From assembly GCA_018881555.1 (NCBI GenBank), contig JACAXG010000007.1, forward strand, positions 13,559,235 to 13,623,234: DNA of 64,000 bases, read 5' to 3'. Positions 1-12,700 of the stretch are shown one piece after another. The notes beneath the pieces are model-generated. The model did no database searches. It saw only the letters and a list, made by a program, of their open reading frames with translations, and was not told the DNA's origin. The stretch is from Amblyornis subalaris. Its lineage: Eukaryota; Chordata; Aves; Passeriformes; Ptilonorhynchidae. The position numbers and the translations under genes were made by a program. Every line of letters begins with the position of its first letter. Positions within the stretch are counted from its first letter, which is position 1.

Positions 1-3000
1 AGAATTTGTTGTTTTTTGGTTTTCTTTGATATTTTTTCCCTGTGCTTGAACTGCTAAGTATTTAATGTGCTTCCAGGTCCATTTACTAGTTCTTTGTGGA
101 TGTGGTAGGATTTCACTCCAATAGTTTGATTACAAATTGTTTTGGTATTTTAATCCTCTCTCTTTATCATTACATAATGGAGTAGCATGTAGCTTTTGTT
201 GCACATCAAAAAATATTCACTGCTGCTACATTGATTAAATGTGTAACAGCATGTATTGCAAATATATCCACCTAATAATAGTAATAATCCAGATACAGAG
301 CTTCCATCGCAGCAGCCCACATCAACAGCTTGTGTACAGCTTTAGTAAATGTCTTCAGAAAATAGAAGCAGGGAAAGAAAAAGAGGCCAATGCTTACATC
401 ATGTGAGGTGGCTTTTTCAGAAACAAGTACATATACATCAAAATATGACATAGGTTACAATCCCTTTCCTCCCAGATCGTCTGTTTTATATGTTCAGTGC
501 ATCCCCCAAAAGGATTCCTGTGATGAGCAAGACAGGTAGGAGGAGAGAGAGGAGATTATAGGGAATGAACTATTGGGAAAAATCAAGGGAAGCATAGGCA
601 GGGACAAAAGAGAGGTAGCTTTGAGGTAAACTGCCTCANGTTTTAATCAGTCATGCTTATAAACCATACTCTTGGTAAAACCTTTTATGTATCTATCTGT
701 TTGTTNGTTTGTTTATGCAGAAAGCCTATGGGGTATTCATCCACAAATACGGTAATGTTCCTCTTAATTGTTGTACTGGTCTACTGCTCCATCCCCAACC
801 CTTTATTCAAACTTTTTATTACTGATTTTTCAGGAGCATTCCANCCTGACTTCAGTTACCTTTTTATGGTGTCCTTTTGTATAATCTACATCTTTACATA
901 CAATTTTAATATGTGGCCAGGTTGCTGCTTTACAAGATACTGAGTTGAAAAGGACTCATCTCTCCTGACAGCAGTAGGTGCAAAGTGACAGAGATTTCAA
1001 GTCAGAGACACAATACAATGTAGAATAAACATGATGAGAACCAAGAATGAAAAGCATTTTTTAAATTTCAAAATACATTTCTTGATGTTTTGATTGCATT
1101 GAACTAAAAGGTCTCATGCAAATGGCTAAAAGCAGAACAGGAGGAACAGAAGTCCTTTTTGACAGATGAACTAAGAAGTAAGGTGATGCCAAGTTGCTTT
1201 TTTGTCCTACAACAGACCCCTTTTACTGGGGCTATGTTTTGTGCCTTATTTTTGTAATCCCTTTTAAAACTTAATTTAATGTTGTAATCTTATTTTTCTT
1301 TCCTTACCCAGATCTGTATAAATAGAAGTGATTGATACTTTTGACTGGAAGAATTTAGGTGTTCTAGACAACTTTTTCAGAGATATGGTCTAGATAAATA
1401 CTGCTATATTGATTATTTGTTGTCAAATCTGACGAAGTGTGCTTCAGCACTCTAAAATAGGTAAATAAAAACCTCCTCTTTTTCTGGTCTGAGGAAGACT
1501 ATTTGGTATAATTTATGGAGGATCTAGAAAATAATATTTATGGGTCAGTGAGAAAGCACAAATATTCGGAAGTAGGATTACCTATTACTTTCTAAATCCT
1601 GTGCTGGTGTTGTGGGAACAAATGTACACAAAAATAGTGCTTGATATCAGATGAACTTGAAATGGCATAATGCAAGAAAGGTGTGTAATAGTAATAATAA
1701 ATACTATTTTCAAGTTCTCTACTATTCGACTATGCTATAGATTAAAATTACACACTGCCATTAAAATCAGAGAATAAATACAGTGCTGATCCAAACCATA
1801 TTATTTAAGAAAACTTAAGCAGGCAAATCATCATTCTTCATTTATTCTCTCAGAAATTAATTCTGTTTTTTGAAGATGTCACCTGAAACCAGGAATATAT
1901 TCACAGGGCTTGGAATTCAGTCCAGGTATGTAACTGGAATGAATCACAAAGCTGAGCCATAGTTCAAAAAGGAGTCANATCCCTATTCAGATAGGGAGTT
2001 TTGATATGAACTCTAGCAAAGCTTGTTTTTCCTCATTTCCTTCATTCGAAGCTGAAGTTACTAAAACTCACCTGTTCAAAATAATATTTCATGCTTCCAG
2101 CTTTGTGCTATCTACATTCTTCTTCCTGAATTATTTTATTAATATAATACTACATACTAAAATGTAGTAAATGCTTTAAATTTCAAATTATTGAAAGCAA
2201 ACCTGAGTTTATAATGAATGCCTGATAGACTTCAGGGAATCCGTAATTTAGATGGCAACAGAACACACTGATTCTAGCTACAAAAACAGATTATATTTGA
2301 AAAGGCAACAATTAAATACGAAGAATGGTTTTGGTTACTATGGGAACAGTTAAAGAAAGGTTTTTCAGCTTTGCAAGCCACTGTGTGTATACAAGAGAAA
2401 TTATGTTCTTCTGAGTCAAAGAAGCTATGAAAGCTTTTCAAGGAAAAGGCTAAATAATAAGAAATATTTAAAGCAAAAGCTTTTAAATATCTGTATCCAA
2501 CATGTTGTTGGTTTTGTATTCTCTCTTCCTGCTTTCCCTCCACTTTTCTGCCACTAATTTTTGGAGTTAGAGGTTTTTTGAATTGTGTAGCAAAAAGCAC
2601 TTTGCAAAGAGGATTAGTGAATGAAGGAGTGATGTGGATGAGTTATTTTATTTCTGAGGTTGTTTACAAGAGATCTAATTCTTAAATTTACTTAGATGAA
2701 GGCATTTGTGCTATAGAGTCACACTTTCTTTCACATACTTTTCTATTTATTCTCTTAACCTGGAAATGATGAATGCACAAGTTAGAGGAGGAAGAAGTAC
2801 AGAACATTATCAACTCTGTGTTTCACTAAAGCTTAAGTACTTACAAGTAGGTGCAAGAGTTGCGCGGTCAAGTTATGTATGCTGTACTTAATAATATTGC
2901 TAAGCCAGGTGTTCACCTTATTATTTTTATTTTTTTTTTACTCTAAACGTTATCGTTTCCTCAATTTTTACAGTTGTTAGAATAAAAAAATGTCAAATGA

Positions 3001-4080
3001 ATACTGATTACAGCATCAACTTTGCGGTAGACCAAACGTTCAAAGTATTTCAAGCATCTTTTATACTTTATCTAAATCAGAGCTTTTGTTTATCTATTGA
3101 GGAAGCTTTAAAAGCTTAATCGTCAGGAATGCTGAGTCCTGGGTGGAAACTGGCACAACCTGCAAGACTTGGGGTCATCTGAAATGTGGTTCCTTGGAAT
3201 AAAAAAAATGGTAGTTGAAGTGAACGAGCATACTTACTTCCATGATGCGGCAATGAATTTGAAATGGAGAAGGTTCTTTGATTTCTTTTAAAAGAAATAA
3301 ACTGTCTGAAAAGCATAACATCAGCTATTATTTAAATATGTATTAAGCAATACTCTGCTATTTCTGTGTGTCTTTCAAACTTCAAATGTAGGAATATGCT
3401 GACGTTGAACTACAATTCAGCAGCTATGTAAATTATGCTAAATTTGTCACCTAATTTTCTGTGCTTACTTGTGAGGTGAGTGCCTACCTTGTGTTGCTAA
3501 GTACTATACAGCTTTTTATTTTTATTAGTGAAGCAAGAGTACTTTATTTTGAGAAAAATGTGCTTAGGGGCACTAAGGAGATACACTTAAAAGTCTTGAC
3601 TCTTTTGGTTTGAATATAATATTTATTATGAGATTGATAAGCAGCATTTTGTCACAGCTGTATATGATAAATAAGGAAGACTGTATTGTTGCGGGAAGTC
3701 TTTCTGTATCCTTATGGAGAGACCTGGGATTAAGTGACAGATGTGTCTGCAGTCACAAGTGAGGGGAAAGTCTCTAGATACAGACTCATTTTTGCTTGTT
3801 TGGGGCTCTTAATGTGCCTGTGTATGCAGGTCTTGTTTCCTTACAAGTCACCATTAAAAAGCAAGGAAGTGTTTTATATCTTGCAGCCACACTGTTACAA
3901 ATGAAATTTGCTGGATTCTGCATTTTGGGGAAAAGAAAACACATCTCTTCATAATGGATTTTCACATTCACCCACATTCGTTTAGGTCATTTAATAAACT
4001 CCAACTTCCAATAGTTGTCAGGAACAAGTGAATACAAAGCTATTAGGGTGAGAGATAATGCTGGATAGCTCACTGGCTTT
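1..4080. other. AT-rich non-coding stretch, nothing recognised
   Basis: No open frame here has coding-like composition, clear splice signals or a recognisable protein. Short open frames on both strands are rich in Phe, Leu, Ile, Lys, Asn and Ser, as expected of translated AT-rich non-coding DNA. No CR1, LTR or simple-repeat array stands out. Confidence 0.6.
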
Positions 4081-4680
4081 CTCAGCTTCCCAGGTATTCA
4101 CCGGCCTTGACATCCTCCTCTGTGAAGAAGGAGGCTAAAAGTTGCTACAGATGGTTTTGTGCTGACCTCTGTCAGTAATCCTCTGTGAAATTCCCACTGA
4201 ACTGGGGCCGAACACTCCAAATGTGTAGCTGCCATGATTATCATGTGCTGCTCCATTACCATCCCGAGCCTTTTCGAAGCTGTATTGCAAAGCTGATGAA
4301 ATTGCTTTCAATGGGGATTGAGACAAATCTGTTGTGCTGTCTGCAGACAGTGTGTTACCAGAACTGAAACGAGTTTAGGGCTCAGTGTTACCTGCTTGAA
4401 GTACTTCTTTGTCTGAGCTGTGTTTCCTGCTGTCTAACCTGGTGGTATCCTCATAGCCAGGGAAGAGAGCAGTGAGAACAGGCACAGCCTGTACATGGCT
4501 GGGAGGAACGGGCATGGATGGGCCTCCTCTGGCCAGGGAATAACTTCTGTAGCACTGACAGAAGGCAAGGGCTGTTTTTCTTTTCTTGTTGANGGCTGCT
4601 CCAAAGATGACCTCAGAACATGTCAGGAAAAGTAATAAAAGACAGACAAGAAGCCTGGTTTTAGACAAGAAAAGGTAATG
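4081..4680. other. Slightly GC-richer patch, function unknown
   Basis: This patch is less AT-rich than its flanks and open on both strands (plus 4185-4367; minus 4135-4326 and 4375-4668). The minus frame at 4375-4668 begins with a hydrophobic, signal-peptide-like stretch, but it has no ATG: its first possible codon is TTG, and an in-frame TAA lies just upstream at 4690-4692. It could be an old unrecognised repeat, a conserved non-coding element or an internal exon. Nothing here decides between these. Confidence 0.25.
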
Positions 4681-7600
4681 AGTACATTTTTATAGATTGC
4701 TTCTCTCACTTGGGCTGGAGAAAGCTAACTCGAGCCTAGCCATTGTGAAGGCTTCATAAGCGATGTTACAGGTACTCTGGTGGGTTGGGGCAGTCAATAC
4801 TTCATAAAATGAGAAGTTTCTTTTCAATGAAGTGAAAGCAGCCTTGCATCCATTAATCTCACAGGTGACATCGGCCTGATTTGCCGCATTTACCTGTTTT
4901 CTTAAATAACCTTTGCAAAGTTAGTAAAGGGCAAAGTGGATCATTCAGGAATCTTACTTTTGTGGCCTGTTTTTGCTAGCACTGGCAGTGGAGAAATCAT
5001 ACCTCTGTGGAAACTCTGTCCTTCATATTGGACAAGATAATTAATTTTTTAAAATCTTGTCTTAAAAATAGGTATTTATTACATTCATACACATTCTTGA
5101 GGTATAGAGTTTCTTTTCTATGCTACAATTTGCTTAAAGTTAGGTGAAGGAAGCAGTGTTCTTTAAACTAATTTTCTCTAGACCCTGAATATTTTATAAA
5201 ATATTTTCCAAATATAGTCTCCTTATTATATATAATGAAATAAAGTCAGTAGTAAAGAGTCAAAAGTAAGAGCGGGTATTATAAATGAGTTTACCTAACA
5301 TATTGCCCTGTGATCATCTTCAGAGCAGTAGCTTTTGGAGGCAGTAAACATTTCAAATCTGCAGGGAATACATACAGGCAATGTATCTTTGGGGGTCTTT
5401 AACTGACCATACATGAGGTTCATAAGGGTCAGTTTTGTTGCCTACTTTTTCTTTATATCAGGGTAAAACCAAAATAATGACACAGGCATTGGGAACTCCT
5501 TGTTATGCAGAAAGAATTTTATCTCCTTGTTTGCTGAAATTTTGTTGGGGTGAATGGGGAGAAATACTTCACATGAAATGGGATGCCTGTGCCATCTGCA
5601 TTGCATTCACGTGTACCTTGCCAATAAATCAGGCTGTTCAAGGCACTTCCATAGCTTATCCTCAGAGGTGTCTTGTCTCGTAACAGAGAAGCTGCACAGA
5701 TATTTCTTGAATTAATATGTGCAACTATGCCTGTAGGTGTCAGTGGCTCAATACAATACCATGACAAGAAACCTAAAATAGGTGAGCAACCTTCCTTGGA
5801 CTCTAGAAACAACAGTTAATGTAGTACTTTATTCTTCACTTGTTAGTTTTACTAAAAAATGGAGTATTTTAATTGAATGAAATGCTACCTAAAGTGGTAG
5901 GAGTCTGTCTGCGTATCACTGATGGCATAATAGTGGCATACTGTCAAATAACTATCTGGAAATAATAGCAGATTAATTATTTTTAACAATTTTTTTGGTC
6001 ATTACAGTTGATCAGTGTAGGAAATGGTTTATCAAGTTTTTTTACTTTCTTTTTTTTCCGCCTTTTTTTGTTTTTTTTTTTCCNTNNTTTTTTTTTGTCA
6101 TAGCCGTGTTTCTATAGATTCTATAGGAAAGAACTTGATAGCTTATATCTGTTATACTGAGTAATGTATCATGTAAATGTTCTTCATTGTGGATGGTGAT
6201 GAACAGAAGAANGAATGTTAACCTTTGTTCAATCACCCTGATTTTTTTTATAAGAGTAAATAGCATTTGATCATTTGAATAGAGCTGCTGTGTTTTGTGA
6301 GGCATCTAATCTAGAATCTGTTCTTGCTTATGTTAGGACATTCTTTTCTAACAGTGCTATGTATTTTGTGATCAGGACTGCTGCTGAAAACATGCAGTTC
6401 AGCCCTGTGTATGCTATGAATGCTGATGAGCAGAAAGCAGGTTTGCTGTCTTGCTGTCTACTCTTTGGGTTTCTCGGGGTTATAAGTCCCATTGTATATT
6501 GATGACACAGGGATAGACTTGTTCATTCAAGCACACCTATGAAAAATTCATATCTCTTCTAAAGATCTGTCACTTCGGATGCATATTGGTGGCTATGTGA
6601 GCACATCACATCATGTATTGGTCAAAGGCTGTATTTTTAAAAAATTTTGTTCAGAATGGCTTTATCCATCTGCCAAAGCAAAAATAAAGAAAAACCGTAG
6701 GCCAGCCAAAATTTATTAGGAAACTTTGACTGAACCTGTCCTGAAGTTGCTACTTCTTCCAGAGAGTGATGAATTAAGGTAGTTAAAAGTAGGAACTTTA
6801 AACCATGAGTTATATANTTAGATAAATATAAATGTGGCAGCTGTTACACTGCCTTCAGAAGACTAATTACAATCTCCCTTTTCATATATTAATGGAAATA
6901 CAGTGGTAAAGCAGTTGAACAGTTGAGATTCGCTATGTAGAATTTAATTTCCTGACATTAAAAGGTGTATGTATTTAATGATAAAATGCCAAATACTGCA
7001 CTATGGTGAATGTTTTTGCCCAGTAATTTGGACTGGCCAAGACTAGTGCTGCTGCTTTGATTAAAAAAAAATTGTACAGAAGATATCCTGATATGTATGT
7101 GTGCTTGTAACATGGGGTCCTCTAGCATGTATGAANAGAACCTTTAGAAATCAAGTAGTTATTGATTTTTTTACTCTCTTTGTGGAAATAGTGGAGTTTG
7201 GTGGTTGGTGGTGGTGGTGAGTTTTTTTTTCTAAAATACAGTGGCTATAAGTATTAGAACATTATGAAGTCAACAAAGTTCATGAGAGCCAGTTGGATTC
7301 ATAGGCATGAGTCAGTGCTCAAAACCCCACTGACAAGAGACAGGTGTAGGAAAAGATTTGAAAATTCTTTTTTTATTACTCCTATGTCTGAAAGTCATAG
7401 ATTCTGATGTATTGCGTTTTGCAGAACTCAAGTAACTTACCATAAATGCACTTTTATCTGAAGTCTGAAACTGTCATAAGGAAGTTAATATATGGTAAAA
7501 ATTCAGCTACAGTACTATGAAGATCTGCATANTTATTCAAATTCAAGCAAATGACTGGTCCATTGACATTTGAGCCTGTGCGTAAGTCTTTGTGGCAAGC

Positions 7601-9146
7601 TTGTGCTGTTTTATCCGGTGTTCTTTCATTCANCAAAGTAGCTGGGATGATATATGTCTGTGAAATGTAAATATAAGTACATTTGCATGGCAATATTTAA
7701 AGAACTTTAGGAAAATAAGTACTGAAACATAGAAATTAAAGATAAAAGCATTCTTATTTCCAACAGAACTAGTCAGAACTTTTCAGCTATGGGAAAATAC
7801 AGAGAACGAAGCTGTAGTTCAAGCAGATGGAGGTTGTGTCCTTGTAAAGAGTGGACTCTCTTTTCATTCTGAATAATTTAAACTATTTCTTTCTTTTGAG
7901 GTGAACATTGTAGAGCGATAAAATCTCTTGTACCGTTTTAACCATTAAAAAGAAATTTGGTGATGTCTTACCTTTTCTGTCCTTCATTACGTGTACATTT
8001 AAAATTCACTTTTGATATTAATCATACTTAGAAATCCATTTGCTACTCATAGTGATTTCACTAGGGAAGACTCAAATCTTTCAGGGTAATGGAGTTCTAA
8101 CTAAGTATTAGTTATTAGGTACTTAAGACCTTACTTTTTCCAGATGGCGATGCTTAATCTGGATCTTACACACTTCTGATGGATAAAGATTCCAAGTCAT
8201 GTTCTGAAAAAGTAAAAAAGTTATTCTCACAGTCCAGTTGAATCAGGTAGTAGTGCTACACCTTGCACAGAAGCTTTCTCAGGCAAATGTCACCTTCTGC
8301 AGGCTCCAAACGATGTTCATTGTGTTTTGGCAGTGCACTGAAACCTTCCAGCAGTAAGGGAGGTTTAACCTGCAGTCTTAAAGTGTCTTACCTGAGCATC
8401 TNGGGAAAGATTTCTGCATAGTTGCACAGTTTGCTTGAACTGGAAATTGAAAACTGTCAGCAGTGTTCTGAGTCCATGCAGCATCTATTTATGCCATAGG
8501 TAATTCTTAGCTATGGATCGTAGCAAGTAAGGTTCATGCCTGCTTTACTCCACCATGTCCCTCATCCCTTGAGATTAGGTGGGGCTGGGATGACCACCTG
8601 TCTGCTTCCTTCAGCATCGCTTGGGAGCAGAAGCCTAAAACAGACAACTGAGGAAGAGGAGTGAATGTCTGGAGCCAGGGAATGAAGAAGAAACTTGCAA
8701 AAGNGTAACCGCTATCAGTGGAATGAAAGTGTTTTGGTTTTTTTAATGACAAAACTGCTTCAGGAGCTTTTTGCCCTCAATCCTTATCCCTAGCCAAGCA
8801 CTGTGTAGTTGATTTATAGATTTATAGCTTTGAGGTCCAAGGAGATGCTTTGGTAAGGACATGGTAACGTATGTATTTTAAATTGATTCACATGTTTCAG
8901 NCTAAAAGGTGTAGCACAAGTAGTTGTTTACGGTATGTACTGTTCTCACACATTTATTTTCATGGATTTTGAGGTGCTGAAAAATGATATAGAAAATTTA
9001 GCATGCTACAGTAGATGTTAGCAGAAGTGGGATTTTTGTAAAAGCCCATCCCAAAGTCAGTGCCCTTGGATAATAAAACAGACTAACCAGTAGAGTCCAC
9101 TGCTTTTCGCATATTTTCCTTATACTTNCTATGTAAAATTAATCCT
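4681..9146. other. AT-rich non-coding stretch
   Basis: No gene or known repeat is recognised, apart from the T-rich tract at 6036-6096, which is listed separately. Open frames are short and lack coding-like composition. The last six bases (AATCCT, 9141-9146) form the left copy of the direct repeat flanking the LTR that follows. Confidence 0.6.
6036..6096. repeat. T-rich low-complexity tract
   Basis: About 60 bases made almost entirely of T with a few C, G and N. Three Ns fall inside it, as expected where homopolymers are hard to sequence. Lysine-rich minus-strand translations across it are artefacts. Confidence 0.85.
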
Positions 9147-9472
9147 TCTGTGACAATCATTAAAACAAATATCAACTCATTAGGANCAACCATTAAAATA
9201 AATCTTAACTATGAACAAATCTCAATACTCATTAAAATAGGTCTCAGCTCATTAGGATTTTTAGTNTACAGGCTGAAAACAGAAGATGAGAACGTTTTTG
9301 AAAAGAAAAATCAGGTGTCAGGGCCTTTTATGCTCAGGGCCTTTTCTGCTTCTCTTACTTCCTCAGCAAAAAAGGGGCTGGAGAGGCACAAGGAGCTGGG
9401 AGGAGACACAGCCAGGACTGCTGACCCCAGCTGACCAAGGGGATATCCCAGACCATATGGCNTCATGCTCGG

Positions 9473-9478
9473 TATATA
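9473..9478 (+). promoter_or_regulatory. TATA-like box of the LTR
   Basis: TATATA lies roughly mid-LTR, about 190 bases upstream of the ATTAAA signal, where the retroviral core promoter is expected. Activity today is unknown. Confidence 0.5.
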
Positions 9479-9660
9479 CAGCTGGGGGAAGAAGGAGGAA
9501 GGAGGGNCGTTTGGAGTGATGGCATTTGTCTTCCCAAGTGACTGTTGCACATGATGGAGCCCTGCTTTCCTGGGAATGNCTGAACACCTGCCTGCCCATG
9601 GGAAGCAGTGGATGAATTCCTTGCTTTGCTTTGCTTGTGTGTGCAGCTTTTGCTTTTCCT

Positions 9661-9666
9661 ATTAAA
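9661..9666 (+). promoter_or_regulatory. LTR polyadenylation signal
   Basis: ATTAAA, the common AATAAA variant, lies in the R/U5 part of the solo LTR after a T- and G-rich stretch. It is on the same strand as the TATA-like box, which supports the plus orientation. Confidence 0.55.
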
Positions 9667-9798
9667 GTGTCTTTATGTCAACCCAAGAGTTTNGTAGCTT
9701 TTGCTCTTGCGATTCTCTCCTTGGTCCTGCTAGCAGGGCAGTGAGNGAGCAGCTGTGTGGTGCTTACTTGACAACTGAGGTTAAACCACGACAATCCT

Positions 9799-12700
9799 GC
9801 AGGAACTGCTGATGCCACAGCTGTCCACGACAGTCTTNCCTTAGCTGATTTTTCATGATGCACTTTGAAAGAGAACTGCAGGAGTGTTGAGTCAGGTCCT
9901 ACCAAAATCTTGGTGTATGGGTACCATTCGCAACAGTGGAAACTTTAAAAGTTGCATGTGTATTTGCTCTTAGAGTGGAAATGTTAGTCTTTTCTATTNA
10001 AAAAAGATACTAATACTGACAATTTAGAGGTACATCTTTTATGAAGTAAAATTCTTCACTTAAAAAGAATTCTATTACATCAAAATCCTAAAATGTCTTT
10101 TAGTCACTCTGGATCAAAACCTTCTCTGAAACAGAGTATTCATATTCACTGCATGTTGTATTCACCTCTGGCTCATATGGACTTGAATTTCAGTCATTGT
10201 TTTGTTCTTCAAATTAAAGGGAATTGATCAATGGGAGTTGAAATCAGTGGCTCAGCTGAATCAGAGTTACCCATGCACACCTGAGGTCTGAGCACGAACC
10301 GTTTATGTTTAATTAAATGTAGTAGTCTGAATGCAAACCAGATCTAATCTCTGTTTGTTACAATGCAGGAATGAACAAATCTAGTTAAGCCAAAGCATAG
10401 CAGTACTGTGTGGGATCTAAGGGGCTGGAGGCATTGTTAGACTGTAACACTGGAGCTTCATCTACCAGGAATAGCTTGTATAGATGACTTTAATTAATGC
10501 TGAGTTGTAGATTCTGGTGAATTTCTAAAATTAATAGAACACAGTTGTAGGAAAGAATGGCACTGTTCGAAAAGCCAAACTGTCAGCCAAAGACAGTATG
10601 CCTTTGTATTAACTCAGTTTTTAGATAAGCATTTAAAGCTATACCAAATACTTCTAAGGTTTTAAAAGCTTGATGTCTTCCTTTTAATATTTACCGTACT
10701 TTGTGGTGAGATTTTCTTGGAAACTTACTGATTGTGATCTCACTTATAAAAGCATTATATATGCACTGTCTTTCTAAGGGATGCAACAGGGAATGTAATG
10801 CCGTCTTTTTCTCTTAAAATTATAGTGGTACTTTCAACCCAAATAATGCAATATTTTTTGGGTGTTTCAAGGCTGATTTTATTTCCAGAATAAAATCCAG
10901 ATTTTATTCTGAAATCTCATAATCTATATTTGGCATATCCTAAGAACAGAACCTGAGGGAGTATTTATTCCTACTGAGCTCAGAGGATGTGAGGGATAAT
11001 CCTTCCACATTTCATCTAAGGACTCTTCTATAGAATCCTGTTAGGCAGATAATAAAAGATTGAGTTTTTATCAGTCAAAACTATTTTGGCAGTATTAAAT
11101 ATGCTTAAAAAAAAAACAAACCCAAACAAAAGTTGCTAAGAAGCCACATTCTGTGGTTTCAAAATTGATAAATCTTCATCTGTCTGCAGTATAGTCAGCA
11201 ATATACAGACAAAAGCAGAGTGCAATCCCAGCAAAGATGGTTTGTTTTTNGGGCAGAGGCATCCCTCTGTCCCCTTAGCTGTTAGGCCATTGGTCACTTT
11301 AATTTAATGAAATCCATAGTATATTTGATTTACACAAATAACTGCAGAAAAATCCTTGTAATTGAATCTTGGGATTTTGCAAGGGTAAGATATGGCTGCC
11401 TGTTTTTCTCAGCCGCCTGTGGAATGTATTTCACGCCAGTCTGTATTTCCANTTCTAAAATACCACTGGTTGCAGGAGCTGTAGCTATTACATTGTCTCT
11501 GCTTTGTGAAGGGTAGACCTATCACTCTTACTAATTTTTCTTCTGTATAGGTTCATTTATGACAGCCTAGTCAAAGGTCCCCTTGATGTCCAGTGTTCTT
11601 GGCAGTAATTGCACAAGTAGAATTTCCCAAAATGTCACTGCACAAGGAAATAGAAATGTATAATTCTATTTATAGAATTGAAATGTGGTCNGGAAAAAGA
11701 AAAGTACAAGAACATTGATTGTATAGGTTGTCTATTTTAATTAATAATTTGCTTACTTAAACTTGGTTTTGTTGTTTGTTTTTTTTTTTCCCTTGTAACT
11801 CATTGTGACTGCCAACTTAAAATGAATGTGGGGGTTTGGGTCTGTTTGTTTGTTTGTTTTTTAATCTAGGATTCATGAGGTGCTCACTGAAGCAAAGTGA
11901 TTATGTTAAGATATTTTTTCTGCTTGTTCCAGTGAACTCATGCTGTTTGAAGCCCAACAATATTGCTTTAAATCTCAATTTTCTCACTGTTGCAAACATT
12001 GTATTATAAACACATTGAAGANAAAGAATCTTACTTGTATTATATCAGCATGCAATGCAAGAAAAGAGTAGTGTTAAAATGTTCCCTTGTAAGATTTCAG
12101 TGTTCTTGGTATGCAGTACTGTGCAAGATCTGAGGAGCAGAGAAGTCATTTGCCAGCGTAGCAAAATATAAAAACTTCATTAGTTTTGCACAAGATTTTT
12201 AGATGGTGTATGACACATATAAAAATGATGTATTGGAAAAAAATGCTTTCAGGTGGTTTTTTTTGTGCCCTCTGTCCAGCCAATGGAAGTTGGTTCTTAC
12301 AATGCAATGCCTTTATCTTGCTTACCTGCTTGCATGGGGATATTGTGCATTTGCTGTAGGGTTCTGTAATTGGAAATGATTAGCTCTGTAATCTGATCTA
12401 GCTCCAGAGAAAAATCTTGTCCTTTCTCAAGAATTATTTGTTTTCATTCTGAGCAGGGCAGTGCATGATGAGGGTGTTCAAAGCCAATGTGATGATGAAC
12501 AATGTAAGCAGGTGGAATCTTTGGAAAACTGTAAATGTTTTGTTTTGATTTGCGACCAACATTTAATGAAAAATTAATATTTTCAAGTTTGTATATCTTA
12601 AATTTAGAAGTTGTGGNTGTATGATGATGATACATCCATCATGTGAAGAATGTACCTTTGCCTTTTTAGATGTCAAGCATGCACAGAAACCTACACAGAT

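Larger units (their letters stand above)
9147..9792 (+). mobile_element. Solo LTR of an avian endogenous retrovirus
   Basis: A block of about 646 bp with standard LTR architecture reading on the plus strand. It begins near TGTGACA (9149) and ends near the motif CCACGACA (9786-9793). A TATA-like core lies at 9473-9478 and an ATTAAA polyadenylation signal at 9661-9666. Its 5' part contains three diverged direct repeats starting with CATTAAAA near 9158, 9191 and 9230. The six bases AATCCT occur at both ends (9141-9146 and 9793-9798), consistent with a 6-bp target-site duplication, which is usual for betaretrovirus-like (ERV2/ERVK) elements. Placing strict TG/CA ends would shift the boundaries by one or two bases. 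The overall sequence resembles a common passerine LTR family that I recall but will not name. No gag, pol or env lies on either side, so it is a solo LTR left by LTR-LTR recombination. Open frames inside it are not genes. Confidence 0.8.

Noticed and set aside
4375..4668. Minus-strand frame starting with a signal-peptide-like hydrophobic stretch
   Set aside because: Its start codon would be TTG, an in-frame stop lies just upstream, there is no ATG, and no known secreted peptide is recognisable.
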